Positions 40,540 to 49,526 of a stretch of 64,000 bases of DNA are shown one piece after another. Source of the DNA: an uncultured Microbacterium sp. (GTDB taxonomy: Bacteria > Actinomycetota > Actinomycetes > Actinomycetales > Microbacteriaceae). The translations under genes were made by a program, and so were the position numbers. Every line of letters starts with the position of its first letter. Position 1 is the stretch's first letter. Below the pieces are notes generated by a model that worked only from the letters and a program-made list of their open reading frames with translations, was not told the DNA's origin and made no database searches. The DNA is taken from assembly GCF_947488465.1 (NCBI RefSeq), contig NZ_CANKZA010000002.1, positions 434,001-498,000 on the forward strand. Direction: 5' to 3'.

Positions 40540-43170
40540 ATGACCGCGCTCATGGAGGGACTCGACGCCGAAACGTCGGCCGACGAGGTATACGACGCGT
40601 TCGTGGGCTGGGCGACCGACCGTGGCATCGCGCTCTACCCGGCGCAAGACGAAGCGGTCATGGAACTCGTCTCGGGGGCGCACGTGATCCTGTCGACCCC
40701 GACCGGCACCGGAAAGTCGCTCGTGGCGATCGCCGCGCACGCGGTATGCCTGGCCGCCGGCGGGCGCTCGTATTACACGGCCCCGATCAAGGCGCTCGTG
40801 AGCGAGAAGTTCTTCGCCCTCGTCGAGATTTTCGGAGCCGAGAACGTCGGCATGGTCACGGGCGATTCATCGGTGAATCCGGATGCCGCGATCATCTGCT
40901 GCACGGCGGAAATCCTCGCGAACATCGCGCTCCGCCAGGGCGAGGACGCCGCCGTCGATCAGGTGGTGATGGACGAGTTCCACTTCTACGGCGATCCCGA
41001 CCGTGGATGGGCGTGGCAGGTGCCGCTGCTGATGCTCCCGCGCGCGCAGTTTCTGCTCATGTCGGCCACGCTCGGCGAGGTCACCGAGCTCGCCGCCGAT
41101 CTCGAGCGGCGCACCGGTCGCCCGGTCGCCGAAGTCACCGGCGTCGAACGCCCCGTGCCCCTGCACTTCTCCTACGAACGCCGTCCGGTGCACGAGGTGC
41201 TCGAGGCTCTGATCGAGCGCGGCGAGGCGCCCGTGTACATCGTGCACTTCGCGCAGGCGGCGGCGCTCGAGCGCGCGCAGGCGCTCGCATCCGTCAAGCT
41301 CACGACGCGCGAGCAGCGCGACGCGATCGCCGACGCGATCGGGGAGTTCCGATTCACCACGGGGTTCGGCAAAACGTTGTCGCGCCTGGTCCGGTCGGGA
41401 ATCGGCGTGCACCACGCCGGGATGCTGCCGCGCTATCGCCGTCTGGTCGAAACCCTCGCCCAACGCGGGCTGCTGCGGGTGATCTGCGGAACGGACACGC
41501 TCGGCGTCGGTATCAACGTCCCGATCCGTACCGTGCTGATCACCGCTCTGTCGAAGTACGACGGCACCAAGATGCGCCAGCTGAGCGCGCGAGAGTTCCA
41601 GCAGGTCGCCGGTCGCGCCGGGCGCGCGGGGTATGACCCCTACGGCAATGTCGTCGTGATGGCCCCGGAGTGGGAGATCGAGAACGCGGTCGCGCTGGGC
41701 AAAGCCGGCGATGACGCCGCCAAGCGGAAGAAGATCGTCCGCAAGAAAGCCCCGACCGGGGTCGTCAACTGGGGCGAGGGGTCGTTCGAGCGGCTCATCG
41801 TCGCCCAGCCCGAGGCGCTCGTCCCGCAGCTCAAACTCACCGCGGCGATGCTCATCAACGTGATCGGGCGCGGGGGAGATGTCTTCGGCCACGTCCGCTC
41901 GCTCGTATTCGACAACCACGAGCCGCGCGCGCGCCAGTACGCCCTCGCGCGCCGCGCGATCGCGATCTTCCGGACACTGGTGACCGCGGGGATCGTGGAG
42001 ATCGTCCCCCCGCCCCGCGAAACCGCGCCTGTGTCCGATCTGGACGCCTCCAGCGGCACACACGGGCAGTCTCGCGGCATCCGGCTCACCGTCGACCTGC
42101 AACCGAACTTCGCGCTCAACCAGCCGCTGTCGCCGTTCGCGCTCGCCGCGATCGAACTCCTTGCTCCGGAGGATGACCTCTCCGCCGCAGAACGGCACGA
42201 ACTTCGCGCCGAAACGGCGGAATCCGACGGAGATGTCGAGATTCTGCGGACATCCGGCGGCATCGGCACGGGGCACTACGCGCTCGACGTCGTCAGCGTG
42301 ATCGAAGCCACGCTCGATGACCCGCGCGCGATCCTCAACCAGCAGGAGTACAAGGCGCGCGGTGAAGCGGTCGCGGCGATGAAGCGCGACGGCATCGAGT
42401 ACGAGGAGCGGATGGCGCTGCTCGAGGAGGTCACGTGGCCGAAGCCGCTCGCGGGCCTGCTGGCGCAGGCGTTCGAGACGTTCGCCTCCAGCCAGCCGTG
42501 GGTGCGCGATTTCGAGTTGAGTCCGAAGTCCGTCGTCCGCGACATGTTCGAGCGCGCGATGTCGTTCGGCGAGTTCGTGTCGTTCTACCAGCTGGCGCGC
42601 AGCGAAGGGCTCGTGCTGCGCTACCTGTCGGATGCCTACCGGGCGATCCGCCAGACCGTGCCGGCCGACGCGCGCACCGATGAGCTGCTCGACGTCATCG
42701 AGTGGCTGGGCGAGCTCGTCCGTCAGGTCGACTCGAGCCTGGTCGACGAGTGGTCGGCCCTCGTGAACCCTGCCGCCGATCCCGATGCGCCGATCGTCCC
42801 GCCCGCGCCGCCGTCGGTGCTCACGAATCGACGGGCCTTCACCGTGCTCGTGCGCAACGAGCTGTTTCGTCGCGTGCAGCTCGCGGCGCTGCAGGACGAC
42901 GACGCCCTGGTCGCGCTCGATCCCGACGTCGACTGGCCGGCGAAGCTCGACGCGTACTACGACGAGCACGACCAGTTGCTGACCGGCGGTCCGGCCCGCT
43001 CGCCGCACCTGTGCGAGATCACCGAGGCTCCGGACGCCTGGCGCGTCGAGCAGACGCTGGACGACCCCGACGGAAACCACGACTGGCGGATCCGCGCCGA
43101 GGTGGATCTCGCGGCATCCGTCGAGGAAGGCACAGCCGTCGTCCGTGTCGTCGAGGTCGTGCGGTTGTAG
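40540..43170 (+). CDS. DEAD/DEAH-box helicase with DUF3516 C-terminal domain
   Basis: An 876-residue superfamily 2 helicase of the Ski2-like/DUF3516 type found in actinobacteria. Motifs: Walker A STPTGTGKS near residue 65, the Walker B box DEFH, LMSATL, GIGVHHAGMLPRYRRLVE, CGTDTLGVGINVPIRTV and QVAGRAGRAGYDP. The DUF3516 region occupies about residues 430-876. The nucleic-acid substrate is unknown. CAGACT (40528-40533) is six bases before ATG 40540, so the transcript is probably leaderless. A family B palindromic element lies in frame at about residues 492-513, in an apparent linker. Confidence 0.92.
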   Translation: MTALMEGLDAETSADEVYDAFVGWATDRGIALYPAQDEAVMELVSGAHVILSTPTGTGKSLVAIAAHAVCLAAGGRSYYTAPIKALVSEKFFALVEIFGAENVGMVTGDSSVNPDAAIICCTAEILANIALRQGEDAAVDQVVMDEFHFYGDPDRGWAWQVPLLMLPRAQFLLMSATLGEVTELAADLERRTGRPVAEVTGVERPVPLHFSYERRPVHEVLEALIERGEAPVYIVHFAQAAALERAQALASVKLTTREQRDAIADAIGEFRFTTGFGKTLSRLVRSGIGVHHAGMLPRYRRLVETLAQRGLLRVICGTDTLGVGINVPIRTVLITALSKYDGTKMRQLSAREFQQVAGRAGRAGYDPYGNVVVMAPEWEIENAVALGKAGDDAAKRKKIVRKKAPTGVVNWGEGSFERLIVAQPEALVPQLKLTAAMLINVIGRGGDVFGHVRSLVFDNHEPRARQYALARRAIAIFRTLVTAGIVEIVPPPRETAPVSDLDASSGTHGQSRGIRLTVDLQPNFALNQPLSPFALAAIELLAPEDDLSAAERHELRAETAESDGDVEILRTSGGIGTGHYALDVVSVIEATLDDPRAILNQQEYKARGEAVAAMKRDGIEYEERMALLEEVTWPKPLAGLLAQAFETFASSQPWVRDFELSPKSVVRDMFERAMSFGEFVSFYQLARSEGLVLRYLSDAYRAIRQTVPADARTDELLDVIEWLGELVRQVDSSLVDEWSALVNPAADPDAPIVPPAPPSVLTNRRAFTVLVRNELFRRVQLAALQDDDALVALDPDVDWPAKLDAYYDEHDQLLTGGPARSPHLCEITEAPDAWRVEQTLDDPDGNHDWRIRAEVDLAASVEEGTAVVRVVEVVRL
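42015..42078. repeat. Palindromic element, family B copy 3, in frame inside the helicase gene
   Basis: The left arm CGCGAAACCGCGCCTGTGTC begins at 42016 and shares 19 of 20 positions with copy 2 at 28089. The right arm (about 42056-42077, ending GTCTCGCGG) is its imperfect inverted copy. The element codes for PRETAPVSDLDASSGTHGQSR, a polar segment unlike the flanking EIVPP and IRLTVDLQPN. It keeps the reading frame open. Confidence 0.65.
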
Positions 43171-43253
43171 CCCGGTCGGCGAGGCCGGTGCGCTGACCGG
43201 AGGCCGGCGCCGGCACGCGCTCGCACGTCGGCGCCCGGGTGCACAATGGCCGA

Positions 43254-43790
43254 GTGACGACCTACCTCGCGTTCCTTCGCGCCATCAACCTGGGTGCAAA
43301 GCGTGTGTTCCCGAAAGACGACATCCGGGCGGCCGTCGAAGCAGCGGGCTTCGACAATGCCGCGACCCACATCAACACCGGAAACGTCCGCTTCGATACG
43401 CGGCTGCGCTCGCGCGCGAAGATCGAGGAAGCCCTGGAGCGCGCCTTTCAGATGGATCGCGGCTTCGAGGTTCCGACGATCGCGTTCTCGGCGACCGAGT
43501 TCGCCGCGGTCGCGGCCGAGGGGGTCGCGTTGGATGCCGCGCATCCCGGCCTCGCCCGCCACTATGTCTACTTCCTCAAGGAGCCCCTTGAGGACGACCA
43601 GGTCGCAGCGGTCGAGGGCACCGCGTCGACGCACGGACAGATGGTCGTCCGCGATCGCGCCGCGCACGCACTGCTGAATCCCGGATACCAAGACGGCGTC
43701 GTCGATCCACTTCGAGCGGCGAAGCTGTTGGGCGTCACCACGAGCCGCGCCATGACGGTCGTCACGGCGCTCGCGGCCAAGTGGTGCTGA
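43254..43790 (+). CDS. DUF1697 domain-containing protein
   Basis: A 178-residue soluble protein of the DUF1697 family, recognised by YLAFLRAINLGAKRVFPKDDI at the start, HINTGNVRF near residue 37, and the closing segment with TTSRAMTVVTALA. No enzymatic function is known for this family. The GTG start at 43254 follows CACAAT by six bases, so it is probably leaderless. It converges with the DUF4262 gene, nine bases between the stops. Confidence 0.9.
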   Translation: MTTYLAFLRAINLGAKRVFPKDDIRAAVEAAGFDNAATHINTGNVRFDTRLRSRAKIEEALERAFQMDRGFEVPTIAFSATEFAAVAAEGVALDAAHPGLARHYVYFLKEPLEDDQVAAVEGTASTHGQMVVRDRAAHALLNPGYQDGVVDPLRAAKLLGVTTSRAMTVVTALAAKWC

Positions 43791-43799
43791 GCGGGATGA

Positions 43800-44333
43800 T
43801 CACCAGGCATCCCACGTGCCCGGGCGCGGTTGCGCGCGCTTCGAGCCGCTGAACGCGGGATCCATCGGGAAGCGCCCTCGGCGGTCGGCCCACGAGAGTT
43901 GCAGGAGGGGCACCGATGCTTCGCGTGGCCGTTGATAGTGCCGGTTGGCACCGAACGCGATGTCGCCGGGGTTCGGCACCTCTTCGACGAGAAGGCGTCG
44001 ATCCCAGCGGGTGAGTTCGATCTCCATCCCGGGAAGCAAGCGCGCCCCGTCCAGGACGAGGCTCGCCGCCTCGTTGAGAACGGTAGCGAGCACCGGCATC
44101 CGGAGGCCGACGACCACCAACTCCGGATGCGCGATCCCGAACAGGCCGATCGTGTACGCGAACGGGAGTGAACCCTCGGTGGAGCACCCGCATCCGGGAA
44201 CTGCACACGTCCCCCCGCCGATGATCTGCAGGCACACGCCGTGACAACGGATCGTGTCGGCGACGTGAGCGTCTTCTTGAGCGAGCCACGCCTGTTCCTG
44301 CGCGGTGAGGGGAGGTGGGGAGATGTCGGTCAT
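43800..44333 (-). CDS. DUF4262 domain-containing protein
   Basis: A 177-residue protein with the DUF4262 pattern. FAYTIGLFGIAHPELVVVGLRMPVLATVLNE is in the middle. An unusual Cys-rich stretch, CHGVCLQIIGGGTCAVPGCGC, lies near residues 30-50 and could bind a metal. Function unknown. ATG 44333 follows AAAGGGG at good spacing. It diverges from the vapBC genes. Confidence 0.85.
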   Translation of the reverse strand: MTDISPPPLTAQEQAWLAQEDAHVADTIRCHGVCLQIIGGGTCAVPGCGCSTEGSLPFAYTIGLFGIAHPELVVVGLRMPVLATVLNEAASLVLDGARLLPGMEIELTRWDRRLLVEEVPNPGDIAFGANRHYQRPREASVPLLQLSWADRRGRFPMDPAFSGSKRAQPRPGTWDAW

Positions 44334-44384
44334 GGTGGACCCCTTTCTTCGGTGAACGACACGGTAAGTGGGGCTTCCGACACG

Positions 44385-44417
44385 GAAAGGTAGAAAGGAG
44401 GAATGAAAGGGTAGAAT
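44385..44417 (+). promoter_or_regulatory. vapBC promoter with direct repeats
   Basis: GAAAGGTAGAA (44385-44395) and GAAAGGGTAGAA (44405-44416) are direct repeats 20 bases apart. The second contains TAGAAT (44412-44417), a -10 that ends seven bases before the vapB ATG, so the message is probably leaderless. The repeats may be the VapB(C) operator. Confidence 0.5.
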
Positions 44418-44424
44418 CTCCACC

Positions 44425-44682
44425 ATGAGCCTGAACATCAAGAACGAGGACGTCCACGCGGCCGTCCGGGAACTCGCAGATCGTCTCGGGGTGAGCCAGA
44501 CGTCCGCCGTCGAGATGGCCGTTCGCGAGAAGCTGGGAGAACTCGAATCCGGAGACCTGCGCGCGGAGCGGTCGCAGAAGTTCCGCACGGCCCTGGCCGA
44601 GGCGCAGGAGGCGTTCGACGGTGTCGATCTGCGTCGTATCGAGGCCGAGCTCTACGACGAAAAGACGGGCTTGCCTCAGTGA
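44425..44682 (+). CDS. vapB: VapB-type antitoxin
   Basis: An 85-residue antitoxin. The N-terminal MSLNIKNEDVHAAVRELADRLGVSQTSAVEMAVREKL is a ribbon-helix-helix DNA-binding module of the PSK/VapB type, and the acidic C-terminal half would wrap and block the toxin. It overlaps vapC by four bases (GTGA), the usual arrangement for balanced synthesis. It should repress its own promoter together with the toxin. Confidence 0.92.
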   Translation: MSLNIKNEDVHAAVRELADRLGVSQTSAVEMAVREKLGELESGDLRAERSQKFRTALAEAQEAFDGVDLRRIEAELYDEKTGLPQ

Positions 44683-45074
44683 TCCTCGATTCCTCTGCCC
44701 TGATTGCGATGTTGCTGCGCGAGCCGAACGCGGATGCGCTGGCGGACGCGATCGATCACGCCGCGCACGTCGCGATCTCCGCGGCGACTCTTGTCGAGGC
44801 CGCGATCGCCGCCGACGGAACCCGCGATCCCGTCCGCTCGGCCCGTTTCGACGCGATCATCGACGGGTTGGCGCCGGAGATCGTGCCGCTCTCGGCGGAA
44901 CACGCGGCACTCGCCCGACAGGCGTACCGCGACTACGGGCGCGGATCCGGGCATCCCGCGCGCCTCACCCTCGGAGATTGCTTCAGCTATGCGCTCGCGA
45001 AGCAGCGCCGCGAGCCGTTGCTCTACGTCGGGGAGGACTTTGCCCACACCGATATCGCGTCGGCGCTCGCCTGA
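44679..45074 (+). CDS. vapC: VapC-type toxin, PIN-domain ribonuclease
   Basis: A 131-residue PIN-domain endoribonuclease. The magnesium-binding acidic residues are visible: Asp4 in MILDSSALIAML, Glu near 42 in LVEAAIA, and the C-terminal Asp in HPARLTLGDCFSYALA near 107 with a further Asp in LLYVGEDFAHTDI. The site looks intact, so the toxin should be active; VapC enzymes cut tRNA or rRNA. The GTG start overlaps vapB. recQ follows in the same direction from its own promoter. Confidence 0.93.
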   Translation: MILDSSALIAMLLREPNADALADAIDHAAHVAISAATLVEAAIAADGTRDPVRSARFDAIIDGLAPEIVPLSAEHAALARQAYRDYGRGSGHPARLTLGDCFSYALAKQRREPLLYVGEDFAHTDIASALA

Positions 45075-45098
45075 TCGTCCATGGCGGGCGGATGCCGG

Positions 45099-45120
45099 TG
45101 TCCCCGGTCCCGGTTAGCCT
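45099..45120 (+). promoter_or_regulatory. recQ promoter resembling the DNA-damage type
   Basis: TGTCC (45099-45103), 11 bases, then TAGCCT (45115-45120), which is six bases before GTG 45127. Spacing equals that before tag and the uvrA-like gene, with C in place of the purine at the fifth position. Confidence 0.4.
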
Positions 45121-45126
45121 GGACCG

Positions 45127-47178
45127 GTGAGTATGTCAGCCGATCCCTACGCCGATGTGCCGTGGGACGTCGACGATCTGACCCCTCCCGATGACCACGA
45201 CGCGCCCCCGCCGCCGGAGTTCGACGGCTATGGCGCCGCACTTGCTCGCGTGACCCGTGATCAGCCCGCACCCGCGCGTCGTGAGCAGCGTCCCGCGCCA
45301 GCCGCTGCGCAGGCGCCTTCGCTACCGGCATCGCCGCGGCCACCGCAGCCCGATCGCCGTCCGCACACGGGTGCCGATCCGCGCGCGGTGTTGAAAGAGG
45401 TCTTCGGCTACGACGCGTTCCGCGGCGATCAGGACGACATCGTTCAGCACGTGATCGCGGGCGGCGATGCGGTGGTTTTGATGCCGACCGGTGGCGGCAA
45501 GTCGATCACGTATCAAGTGCCGGCGCTCGTGCGTCCCGGCACGGGGCTCGTGATCAGCCCGCTCATCGCCCTCATGCACGATCAGGTCGACGCCCTGGTC
45601 GCGAACGGTGTGCGCGCCGCCTACCTGAACTCGACCCAGTCCGCTCCCGAGCGCGCAGAGATCGAGCAGGCCTACCTCGCGGGCGAGCTCGATCTGATCT
45701 ATGTCGCTCCCGAGCGCCTCAGTTCCGCCGCGACCACCCGTCTCCTGCAGCAAGGCCAGCTCAGCGTCATCGCGATCGACGAAGCGCACTGTGTGAGCCA
45801 GTGGGGTCACGACTTCCGGCCGGACTACCTCGCACTCGGCGATTTGGCCGAGCGGTTCCCCGGCGTCCCGCGGATGGCCTTGACCGCCACCGCGACGCGA
45901 GAGACGCACGCCGAGCTGACCGAACGCCTGCGGCTCCCCGACGCCCGCCACTTCGTCGCGAGCTTCGACCGGCCGAACATCCAGTACCGCATCGAGCCGA
46001 AGGTCGATCCGCGGCGCCAGCTCGTCCAGTTCGTCCGGTCCGCCGGCGAGGGCGTCTGCGGCATCGTCTACGCGCTCAGTCGCAAGTCGGTCGAGCAGAC
46101 TGCCGAGTATCTCCGGACGCAGGGGATCGACGCGCTGCCCTACCATGCGGGGCTGGATGCCAGCATCCGTGCCCGCAACCAAGAACGCTTCCTGCGGGAA
46201 GACGGCGTCGTGATGGTCGCGACGATCGCGTTCGGGATGGGGATCGACAAACCCGATGTGCGCTTCGTCGCGCACATCGACCTGCCGAAATCCGTCGAGG
46301 GCTACTACCAAGAGACCGGTCGCGCGGGCCGCGACGGCGAGCCCGCGGTGGCATGGATGGCCTACGGACTGGGCGACGTCGTCCAACAACGCCGTCTGAT
46401 CGATCAGTCTCCCGGCGATCGCAGCTACAAGCAGCGCATGGGTCAACACCTCGACGCCATGCTCGCCCTCTGCGAAACCGTCGCGTGCCGACGGCAGAAC
46501 CTGCTCGGCTACTTCGGGCAGTCCTCCGACCCGTGCGGCAACTGCGACACGTGCCTCACCCCGGCCGACACGTGGGACGGACTCGTCCCCGCGCAGAAGC
46601 TCCTCTCCACGATCATCCGACTCAAGCGCGAGCGCAATCAGGCCTTCGGCGCGGGCCACCTCGTCGACATCCTGCGAGGAGCATCCACCGAGCGGATCCG
46701 GCAGCAGGGACACGACGCGCTCAGCACCTATGGACTGGGTGCCGACCTGAGCGACCAGGATTGGCGGAGCGTGATCCGCCAATTGCTGGCGCGAGGAATC
46801 GTCGTCGCGCAGGGCGACTACGGTGTGCTCGCCGTCGGCGACGAGGGGGCCGCCGTGCTCCGTGGTGAGGCCGCGGTGCCGCTCCGGCGGGACGTGCTCG
46901 GCCGCAGCGGCGGGGCCGCACGCGTGCGCAAGGCCGCAGCATCCGCCGACGTTGCCGACGGCGACATCGACCTGTTCGAGGCCCTCCGCGCGTGGCGAGC
47001 GGGTGTCGCGAAAGAGCAGGGGATGCCGGCCTACATCATCTTCGGCGACGCGACCCTGCGGGCTCTCGCCGAGACTCGTCCGCGGACACTCGACGACCTC
47101 GACGGCATCACCGGGATCGGCGCGAAGAAGCGCGAGGCCTACGGCGACGCAGTTCTGGCGGTCGTCGCCGCGGCATGA
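45127..47178 (+). CDS. recQ: ATP-dependent DNA helicase RecQ
   Basis: A 683-residue 3'-5' DNA helicase for recombination and fork repair. A polar, Pro-rich head of about 80 residues precedes the core: Walker A MPTGGGKSITYQ near residue 118, DEAHCVSQWGHDFR near 218, ATIAFGMGIDKPDVRFV, and QETGRAGRDG. The zinc-binding RQC cysteines are in CETVACRR and CGNCDTC, and an HRDC domain with DDLDGITGIGAKKREAYGD ends the protein. TAGCCT lies six bases before GTG 45127, so the mRNA is probably leaderless. An ATG six bases later is an alternative start. Confidence 0.96.
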   Translation: MSMSADPYADVPWDVDDLTPPDDHDAPPPPEFDGYGAALARVTRDQPAPARREQRPAPAAAQAPSLPASPRPPQPDRRPHTGADPRAVLKEVFGYDAFRGDQDDIVQHVIAGGDAVVLMPTGGGKSITYQVPALVRPGTGLVISPLIALMHDQVDALVANGVRAAYLNSTQSAPERAEIEQAYLAGELDLIYVAPERLSSAATTRLLQQGQLSVIAIDEAHCVSQWGHDFRPDYLALGDLAERFPGVPRMALTATATRETHAELTERLRLPDARHFVASFDRPNIQYRIEPKVDPRRQLVQFVRSAGEGVCGIVYALSRKSVEQTAEYLRTQGIDALPYHAGLDASIRARNQERFLREDGVVMVATIAFGMGIDKPDVRFVAHIDLPKSVEGYYQETGRAGRDGEPAVAWMAYGLGDVVQQRRLIDQSPGDRSYKQRMGQHLDAMLALCETVACRRQNLLGYFGQSSDPCGNCDTCLTPADTWDGLVPAQKLLSTIIRLKRERNQAFGAGHLVDILRGASTERIRQQGHDALSTYGLGADLSDQDWRSVIRQLLARGIVVAQGDYGVLAVGDEGAAVLRGEAAVPLRRDVLGRSGGAARVRKAAASADVADGDIDLFEALRAWRAGVAKEQGMPAYIIFGDATLRALAETRPRTLDDLDGITGIGAKKREAYGDAVLAVVAAA

Positions 47179-47185
47179 GGTCGCG

Positions 47186-47200
47186 TGAGACTGAGTCTCA
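47186..47200. promoter_or_regulatory. 15-base palindrome upstream of the acyl-CoA oxidase-like gene
   Basis: TGAGACTGAGTCTCA is perfectly palindromic about its central G. It lies eight bases after the recQ stop and 149 bases before the start of the acyl-CoA oxidase-like gene. It is too compact for a normal terminator and could be an operator; the regulator is unknown. The rest of the 170-base gap shows nothing else clear. Confidence 0.4.
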
Positions 47201-47348
47201 GCATCCATGGGTGTGGGTGTCATACAACTCTCCCTGCACGCGGGTGTGCTCGTGATTGTGGCGATCGGCAACGTACTTGCAGGGGTGTTGTGCGACTCCT
47301 ACCGTCGACAGTGATCTTGTCTGCCCGTTCGTACAGGGAGTTCCGCCG

Positions 47349-49454
47349 ATGACCGACGCCGCCGTCCGCCCGAAGAAGCCCGCCACCAACAAGCGCACGC
47401 CCGCCGGCGGGGCGCCGACCGTCGCGCATTCGGCCGCCGAGGCGCACGAGGCCCGTATCGACGTCGACACGGTGACCGATCTGCTGCTCGGCACGTGGGG
47501 CGACGTGCGCCTCGAAGCCCGGGAACTCATCAAGGACCCGGCGTTCTGGCGTATCGAGGGCCAACCGATGGCAGAGCACCGCGAGCGCACGCTCGGGCAG
47601 CTGCGTCTGCTCGTCGAGAACAACGGCTCGCGCCGCGCGTTCCCCAAGGAGTACGGCGGGCTCGAGAACAGCGGCGGCAACCTGGCCGGGTTCATGGACT
47701 TGGTCCTTGCCGACCCCAGCCTCCAGATCAAGTCGGGCGTGCAGTGGGGCCTGTTCGGCTCCGCCATCTATCAGCTCGGCACCAAAGCGCACCACGACAG
47801 GTGGCTCCGCGATGTCATCCAACTCGACCTTCCGGGCGCGTTTGCGATGACCGAGACCGGTCACGGATCGGATGTCGCGGCGATCGGTACGACGGCGACC
47901 TACGACCCCGAGACCGAAGAGTTCGTCATCCACACGCCCTTCCGCGGCGCGTGGAAGGACTACCTCGGCAACGCAGCCCTGCACGGCAAGGCCGCGACGG
48001 TGTTCGCGCAGCTCATCACCGGCGGGGTCAACTACGGCGTGCACTGCTTCTTCGTGCCGCTCCGCGATGACGACGGCGGGTTCCTCCCCGGCGTCGGCGG
48101 CGAGGATGACGGCGTGAAGGGTGGCCTCAACGGCATCGACAACGGTCGACTCCACTTCGATCACGTCCGCATCCCTCGGTTCAATCTGCTCAACCGCTAC
48201 GGTGACGTCGCGGCCGACGGCAGCTATTCGAGCGAAATCTCGAGCCCCGGGCGACGCTTCTTCACGATGCTCGGCGCGCTCGTCCAGGGACGCGTTTCGC
48301 TCGACGGCGCGGCCACGACGGGCACCGCACTCGCGCTGTACATCGCGCTCACATACGCGGGTCAGCGCCGCCAGTTCGACTCGGGATCGGGGAGCGATGA
48401 GGTCGTCCTCCTCGACTACGGCAAGCATCAGCGCCGTCTGCTTCCGCTGCTCGCGCAGAACTACGCCCAGTTCTTCGCCAACGACGAGCTGCTCCGCAAG
48501 TTCGACGCCGTCTTCTCCGGCCGCAATGACACGGCGGAGGAACGCGAAGACCTCGAGACTCTCGCCGCCGCGCTCAAGCCGCTGTCGACGTGGAACGCCC
48601 TGGACACGATCCAGGAATGCCGCGAGGCGTGCGGCGGTTCCGGCTTCCTCGCCGAGAACCGGCTCGTCGGGCTGCACCAGGACCTCGATGTCTACGTGAC
48701 CTTCGAGGGGGACAACAATGTGCTCCTCCAACTCGTCGGGAAGCGCCTGCTCGCCGACTTCGCGAAGCAGTTCAAGGGAGCGGATGCGGCGAAGCTCGCG
48801 TCGTTCGCCGCGCGCCAGACGGCCGGCAAGGTCTTCCACGGTGCGGGCCTGCGCCAGTTCGGGCAGGCGGTCGCCGATTTCGGCTCGACGGCACGTTCGG
48901 TCGAGCTGGGGCTTCGCGCCGACCAGCAGCACGACCTGCTGGCGGGTCGTGTGCAGCAGATGGTGGAGGATATCGCCGGTCGGTTGCGCGCAGCATCCAA
49001 GGCGTCACCCGCCGACGCGGCCGCGATCTTCAACGCCAACCAGGCCGAGCTCATCGAGGCGGCGCGGGCGCACGCCGAGCTGCTGCAGTGGGAGGCCTTC
49101 ACCGATGGCCTGACCGCTGTCGAGGATGACGGAACCCTGCAGGTGCTCACGTGGCTGCGTGACCTGTTCGGGTTGTCGCTGATCGAGAAGCACCTCGCGT
49201 GGCACCTCATCCACGGGCGTCTGTCGACGCAGCGCGCGGCGTCGGTGTCGAAGTACATCGACCGCCTGTGCCTGCGGCTCCGCCCGCACGCGCAAGACCT
49301 GGTCGATGGCTACGGTTTCGCTCCCGAGCACGTGCGCGCGCCCATCGCCTCCGGCGCCGAGCAGGCGCGCCAGGACGAGGCCCGCGCCTACTTCGCCGCG
49401 CTGGCCGCGTCGGATGATGCGCCGGTGTCGGAGAAGTCCCTGAAGAAGAAGTAG
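47349..49454 (+). CDS. Acyl-CoA oxidase/dehydrogenase family protein
   Basis: A 701-residue flavoprotein with the acyl-CoA oxidase layout. The N-terminal and middle domains have FPKEYGGLENSGG and GAFAMTETGHGSDVAAIGTTATY (FAD/acyl site) and HVRIPRFNLLNRYGDV. The C-terminal part has ALKPLSTWNALDTIQECREACGGSGFLAENR with the probable catalytic Glu, VYVTFEGDNNVLLQLVGKRLL, and an ACOX C-terminal domain. It oxidises acyl-CoA; whether oxygen or an electron-transfer flavoprotein is the acceptor cannot be told. ATG 47349 follows CAGGGAG. Confidence 0.9.
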   Translation: MTDAAVRPKKPATNKRTPAGGAPTVAHSAAEAHEARIDVDTVTDLLLGTWGDVRLEARELIKDPAFWRIEGQPMAEHRERTLGQLRLLVENNGSRRAFPKEYGGLENSGGNLAGFMDLVLADPSLQIKSGVQWGLFGSAIYQLGTKAHHDRWLRDVIQLDLPGAFAMTETGHGSDVAAIGTTATYDPETEEFVIHTPFRGAWKDYLGNAALHGKAATVFAQLITGGVNYGVHCFFVPLRDDDGGFLPGVGGEDDGVKGGLNGIDNGRLHFDHVRIPRFNLLNRYGDVAADGSYSSEISSPGRRFFTMLGALVQGRVSLDGAATTGTALALYIALTYAGQRRQFDSGSGSDEVVLLDYGKHQRRLLPLLAQNYAQFFANDELLRKFDAVFSGRNDTAEEREDLETLAAALKPLSTWNALDTIQECREACGGSGFLAENRLVGLHQDLDVYVTFEGDNNVLLQLVGKRLLADFAKQFKGADAAKLASFAARQTAGKVFHGAGLRQFGQAVADFGSTARSVELGLRADQQHDLLAGRVQQMVEDIAGRLRAASKASPADAAAIFNANQAELIEAARAHAELLQWEAFTDGLTAVEDDGTLQVLTWLRDLFGLSLIEKHLAWHLIHGRLSTQRAASVSKYIDRLCLRLRPHAQDLVDGYGFAPEHVRAPIASGAEQARQDEARAYFAALAASDDAPVSEKSLKKK

Positions 49455-49526
49455 CCCCCGGCCCGGCCGCCGGGGGATGCTGCCCCACCATCTCCGGCAT
49501 CCCGCCCCGCCGTCCGGCACCATCTT

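Noticed and set aside
44396..44413. A three-codon leader frame (ATG AAA GGG TAG) after AAAGGAGG before vapB
   Set aside because: The ribosome site is too close to the ATG and the frame overlaps the -10 of vapB; more likely it is part of the direct-repeat operator.
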